Positions 3,744 to 5,665 of a DNA stretch of 5,665 nucleotides are shown one piece after another. The number at the start of each line of letters is the position of its first letter. Within the stretch, counting starts at the first letter, position 1. The notes beneath the pieces were generated by a model. The model was not told the DNA's origin, ran no database searches, and was given only the letters and a program-made list of their open reading frames with translations. The stretch covers positions 4,691 to 10,355 of the forward strand of contig JAHFMP010000022.1 of NCBI GenBank assembly GCA_023267795.1, given 5' to 3'. Made by a program: the position numbers and the translations under genes. This stretch comes from Candidatus Woesearchaeota archaeon. Lineage in GTDB: Archaea > Nanobdellota > Nanobdellia > Woesearchaeales > DSVV01.

Positions 3744-5665
3744 CTATGCCCACTTTCCTAATCCTTCCTGCTTTTCTTTTTCTTTGCCAAATTCAAAGTT
3801 TACACGACGCTGCAAAAGTTCTAATGTTTGTTTCAGATAATGTGAAACATTATAGGTGTTTGCTAATTGTATACTCATCTCAAGATACTTAACGACAGAT
3901 CCTTCAGAAACAGTAAAAATAATTCTACCTCCACAATTTAAACATTTGCCAAGAAGAGGCGGTCTTCTGTATGATTCATTGCATTTCACACAACGAAAAT
4001 TTTGCTGGGAAAATTTCCTGAGGTTTCCTTTTGTGTCCTTCAAAAAATGCTTTTCAATGACAAACCGTGCAACCTCTGATTCATTGACTGCACGAATTTT
4101 TACTGCTAGTGCCATTTGCCCATTAAGTTTTTCCTGCATTGAAGGAAGTTCCTTGTACGCAGAACAACTGACTCCAAGATTAATGTTAGAAGTGTTATGA
4201 GTAAAGCCGATTCCCTGATACTGTAAATGGGTGTTTACTCTATGCCGTATTTGTTCAATCTTTACATCTTTTGTGTTTTTGTACTCTTCTGCAGCTTCGT
4301 ATAATTCTAAAGGATATTCTGAAACAACGTCCAAGCCAAGCGCCTGGTCATCTACCTCTGTTGGAATAAGTTTTGAGGTTAAAACAAGGGGCGCATCCAT
4401 TGTTCTTGCACCTATCCGAGCAGGAAGATACCTTCTTGAGAAGTTAAGAAGACCATCCATTAACAGACTCACGCTTGCTTCGTCACCATCACAGTCCCTT
4501 CTCAATGCTGCATGAAACAGTGGATGCGCAAAAAAACCTTGTGTTTTTGAGAAACCTATAATTCTCCCAACAATCCCTGCTGAAATATGAGGTGCAAGGC
4601 AAATTGTGAGATGCCCTACTAATTCTTTTTTTGAGCGGAGTTTATAAAATGCAGGAAGCTTGTAGATTCGTTCCAGCATCTCATCAATACAATTTGCTGT
4701 TCTAAAAAGAATTTCATCACAAGGCTCGTCTAATGCATCTGTTGCTGCAGGAAGAATAATATCCTGAGGAAATAACTCAATGATCTGTTCTATACTTTCT
4801 AATGAATTACCAAATATATCTGTTAGATACCCTAATTTTTTTAGTGACTCAATAGAAGTACCTATCTCTGTTGGACAGAAATGTGTGATTGGAAGTTCAC
4901 TCATATCGTAGCGGATTGTTCCATCTTTGTTCACATAGAGAGTATGCTTTGCACGAAGAATTCCTTTTCCGAGATATTCTATAACATGATCCTCATTGCT
5001 TGTGCCTTTTATTCCTTTTACTAATTTAGGAGAATTTTGAATCCCTATATATGCCAAACATTCTGTAAATTCTTGTAAAATAGGTATCTCCTGCTTTTTG
5101 TACTTACGAGCATTGCCGTGATTCCGACATATTTGTGTAGGAATTTTTCCACAAACAATACAAAAAAAATATTGTTTTGTTTTTTGCTGGCATTTTTGGC
5201 AGATTTGAAAGACAGTTTCTTTCTGGCACACTTCACACCAATAATATGGAAAGTCTGCTGTAACTTTTTTTGCGTCGATCGCTGATTGAAAGCTTCGTAA
5301 TCTACCTCCTTCATTGCCAATAGGAAAAAGAATACGTGGTGATCCTGTTAATTCTCTTATTTTTGCCTTCTCAGGACGCCCCATTCTTGCACCGATTGTC
5401 ATTCCTGCTTTGTCCTTTAACACTATTTTTGAAAAATAGTTCATATTTTCCAAAGCTGTTTTTGTTGGATCGTATTTTTCCTGCACTTTTGCTACATCTT
5501 CATATTTTGCTATTCCAAAAGAATATAAGAATGCTTTTGCGTGCTCTTTCTCAATAACTATAAATTCATTGCTTGCTGTCACGTGTGGGATTCCTAATAT
5601 TTCTATAGTTTTTTTTATAGAATTTGTGTATGATAATGTTATTTTTTCCTCCAGAATTCGTATAT
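3744..5665 (-). CDS. polC: DNA polymerase D (PolD) large catalytic subunit DP2, C-terminal part
   Basis: Catalytic subunit of the archaeal family D replicative polymerase, which works with exonuclease subunit DP1. The last 639 codons and a TAG stop (3746-3744) are visible; the full protein is usually about 1100-1300 residues, so the start lies beyond the window. The GTG at 5582 is not the start: the frame stays open upstream and reads I-L-G-I-P-H-V, a familiar DP2 stretch. Counting from the first complete codon (5663), R93-M-G-R-P-E-K-A100 is a DP2 signature. Two zinc ribbons follow (C143, C146, C155, C158; C168, C171, C179, H182). The catalytic loop D-C-D392-G-D394-E has both metal-binding aspartates and no intein. 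M-D-A-P-L-V follows. A further zinc ribbon (C558, C561, C574, C577) and a C-terminal Q-E-G-L-G-K-W-A, a PCNA-binding-like motif, end the protein. Converges on aIF2-beta. Confidence 0.97.
   Translation of the reverse strand, partial: IRILEEKITLSYTNSIKKTIEILGIPHVTASNEFIVIEKEHAKAFLYSFGIAKYEDVAKVQEKYDPTKTALENMNYFSKIVLKDKAGMTIGARMGRPEKAKIRELTGSPRILFPIGNEGGRLRSFQSAIDAKKVTADFPYYWCEVCQKETVFQICQKCQQKTKQYFFCIVCGKIPTQICRNHGNARKYKKQEIPILQEFTECLAYIGIQNSPKLVKGIKGTSNEDHVIEYLGKGILRAKHTLYVNKDGTIRYDMSELPITHFCPTEIGTSIESLKKLGYLTDIFGNSLESIEQIIELFPQDIILPAATDALDEPCDEILFRTANCIDEMLERIYKLPAFYKLRSKKELVGHLTICLAPHISAGIVGRIIGFSKTQGFFAHPLFHAALRRDCDGDEASVSLLMDGLLNFSRRYLPARIGARTMDAPLVLTSKLIPTEVDDQALGLDVVSEYPLELYEAAEEYKNTKDVKIEQIRHRVNTHLQYQGIGFTHNTSNINLGVSCSAYKELPSMQEKLNGQMALAVKIRAVNESEVARFVIEKHFLKDTKGNLRKFSQQNFRCVKCNESYRRPPLLGKCLNCGGRIIFTVSEGSVVKYLEMSIQLANTYNVSHYLKQTLELLQRRVNFEFGKEKEKQEGLGKWA
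3747..3770 (-). other. candidate PIP box (PCNA-interacting motif) at the DP2 C-terminus
   Basis: The last eight residues read Q-E-G-L-G-K-W-A. They match the PIP pattern Q-x-x-hydrophobic-x-x-aromatic-(aromatic), with Gln, Leu and Trp in the key positions but Ala at the final one. A PIP box at the extreme C-terminus after a charged linker is the known arrangement in PolD large subunits, where it tethers the enzyme to the sliding clamp. The missing second aromatic weakens the match; binding is inferred. Confidence 0.6.
3771..3785 (+). terminator. possible T-tract terminator for aIF2-beta
   Basis: The plus strand has a CTTTTCTTTTTCTTT tract 51 bases after the aIF2-beta stop. Archaeal RNA polymerase commonly stops at U-rich runs without a hairpin. 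The tract lies inside the 3' end of the converging DP2 gene, where it encodes part of a Lys/Glu-rich tail, so its base composition may simply reflect Lys and Glu codons on the other strand. Confidence 0.3.

Noticed and set aside
3856..4515. Plus-strand open frames of about 94-114 codons opposite DP2
   Set aside because: Antisense to strongly conserved PolD motifs, with no initiation signals or family features.
5580..5582. GTG as the start of a short DP2-like gene of 612 codons
   Set aside because: The frame is open from here to the window edge and encodes family-like residues (I-L-G-I-P-H), so the gene is truncated by the window rather than short.
5648..5652. GGAGG on the minus strand, resembling a Shine-Dalgarno site
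   Set aside because: No start codon follows at a suitable distance, and it falls on ordinary Leu-Glu-Glu codons of DP2.
1..5665. tRNA or rRNA genes, CRISPR arrays, insertion sequences, terminal repeats
   Set aside because: Nearly every base is in the identified genes, and no cloverleaf-like, repeat-spacer or transposase pattern was seen by eye in the coding regions or the two short gaps.

Overview
The window looks like a piece of an AT-rich archaeal chromosome devoted to information processing. The evidence is the combination of an archaeal MCM replicative helicase, archaeal initiation factor 2 subunit beta and the large subunit (DP2) of the archaea-specific replicative polymerase PolD. PolD argues against Crenarchaeota/Sulfolobales and for a euryarchaeal, DPANN (for example Woesearchaeota-like) or other PolD-bearing lineage; I cannot place it more precisely by eye.

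Layout. Bases 1-21 (minus strand) hold only the first codons of a gene that follows MCM, with a good Shine-Dalgarno sequence before it. Bases 40-3228 (minus) encode MCM as a 1062-residue precursor. A 383-residue intein (1087-2235) lies inside the Walker A loop, between GDPG and SGKS. The mature helicase after splicing would be 679 residues, the usual archaeal size. A 78-base divergent intergenic region (3229-3306) carries one TATA-like element for each direction, each placed so that the mRNA would start at or very near the ATG. aIF2-beta lies at 3307-3720 on the plus strand. After a 23-base convergent gap, the C-terminal 639 codons of DP2 fill 3744-5665 on the minus strand; the DP2 start is outside the window. 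No stretch over 300 bases lacks a gene.

How the genes work together. MCM unwinds the fork and PolD copies DNA, probably tethered to PCNA through the DP2 C-terminus. aIF2-beta is part of the factor that brings initiator tRNA to the ribosome. Replication and translation genes are known to neighbour each other in archaea, and this locus fits that pattern.

The most notable element is the MCM intein. It splits the ATP-binding loop, so no active helicase can exist before splicing. Both LAGLIDADG acidic residues of its homing endonuclease are present, so it may still be mobile. It lacks the nearly universal block B histidine (TxxH reads T-Y-N-Q) and also has Gln where block F often has His. Either it splices by a compensated mechanism or it splices slowly or conditionally. 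Nothing else in the window looks like an undescribed multi-gene system.
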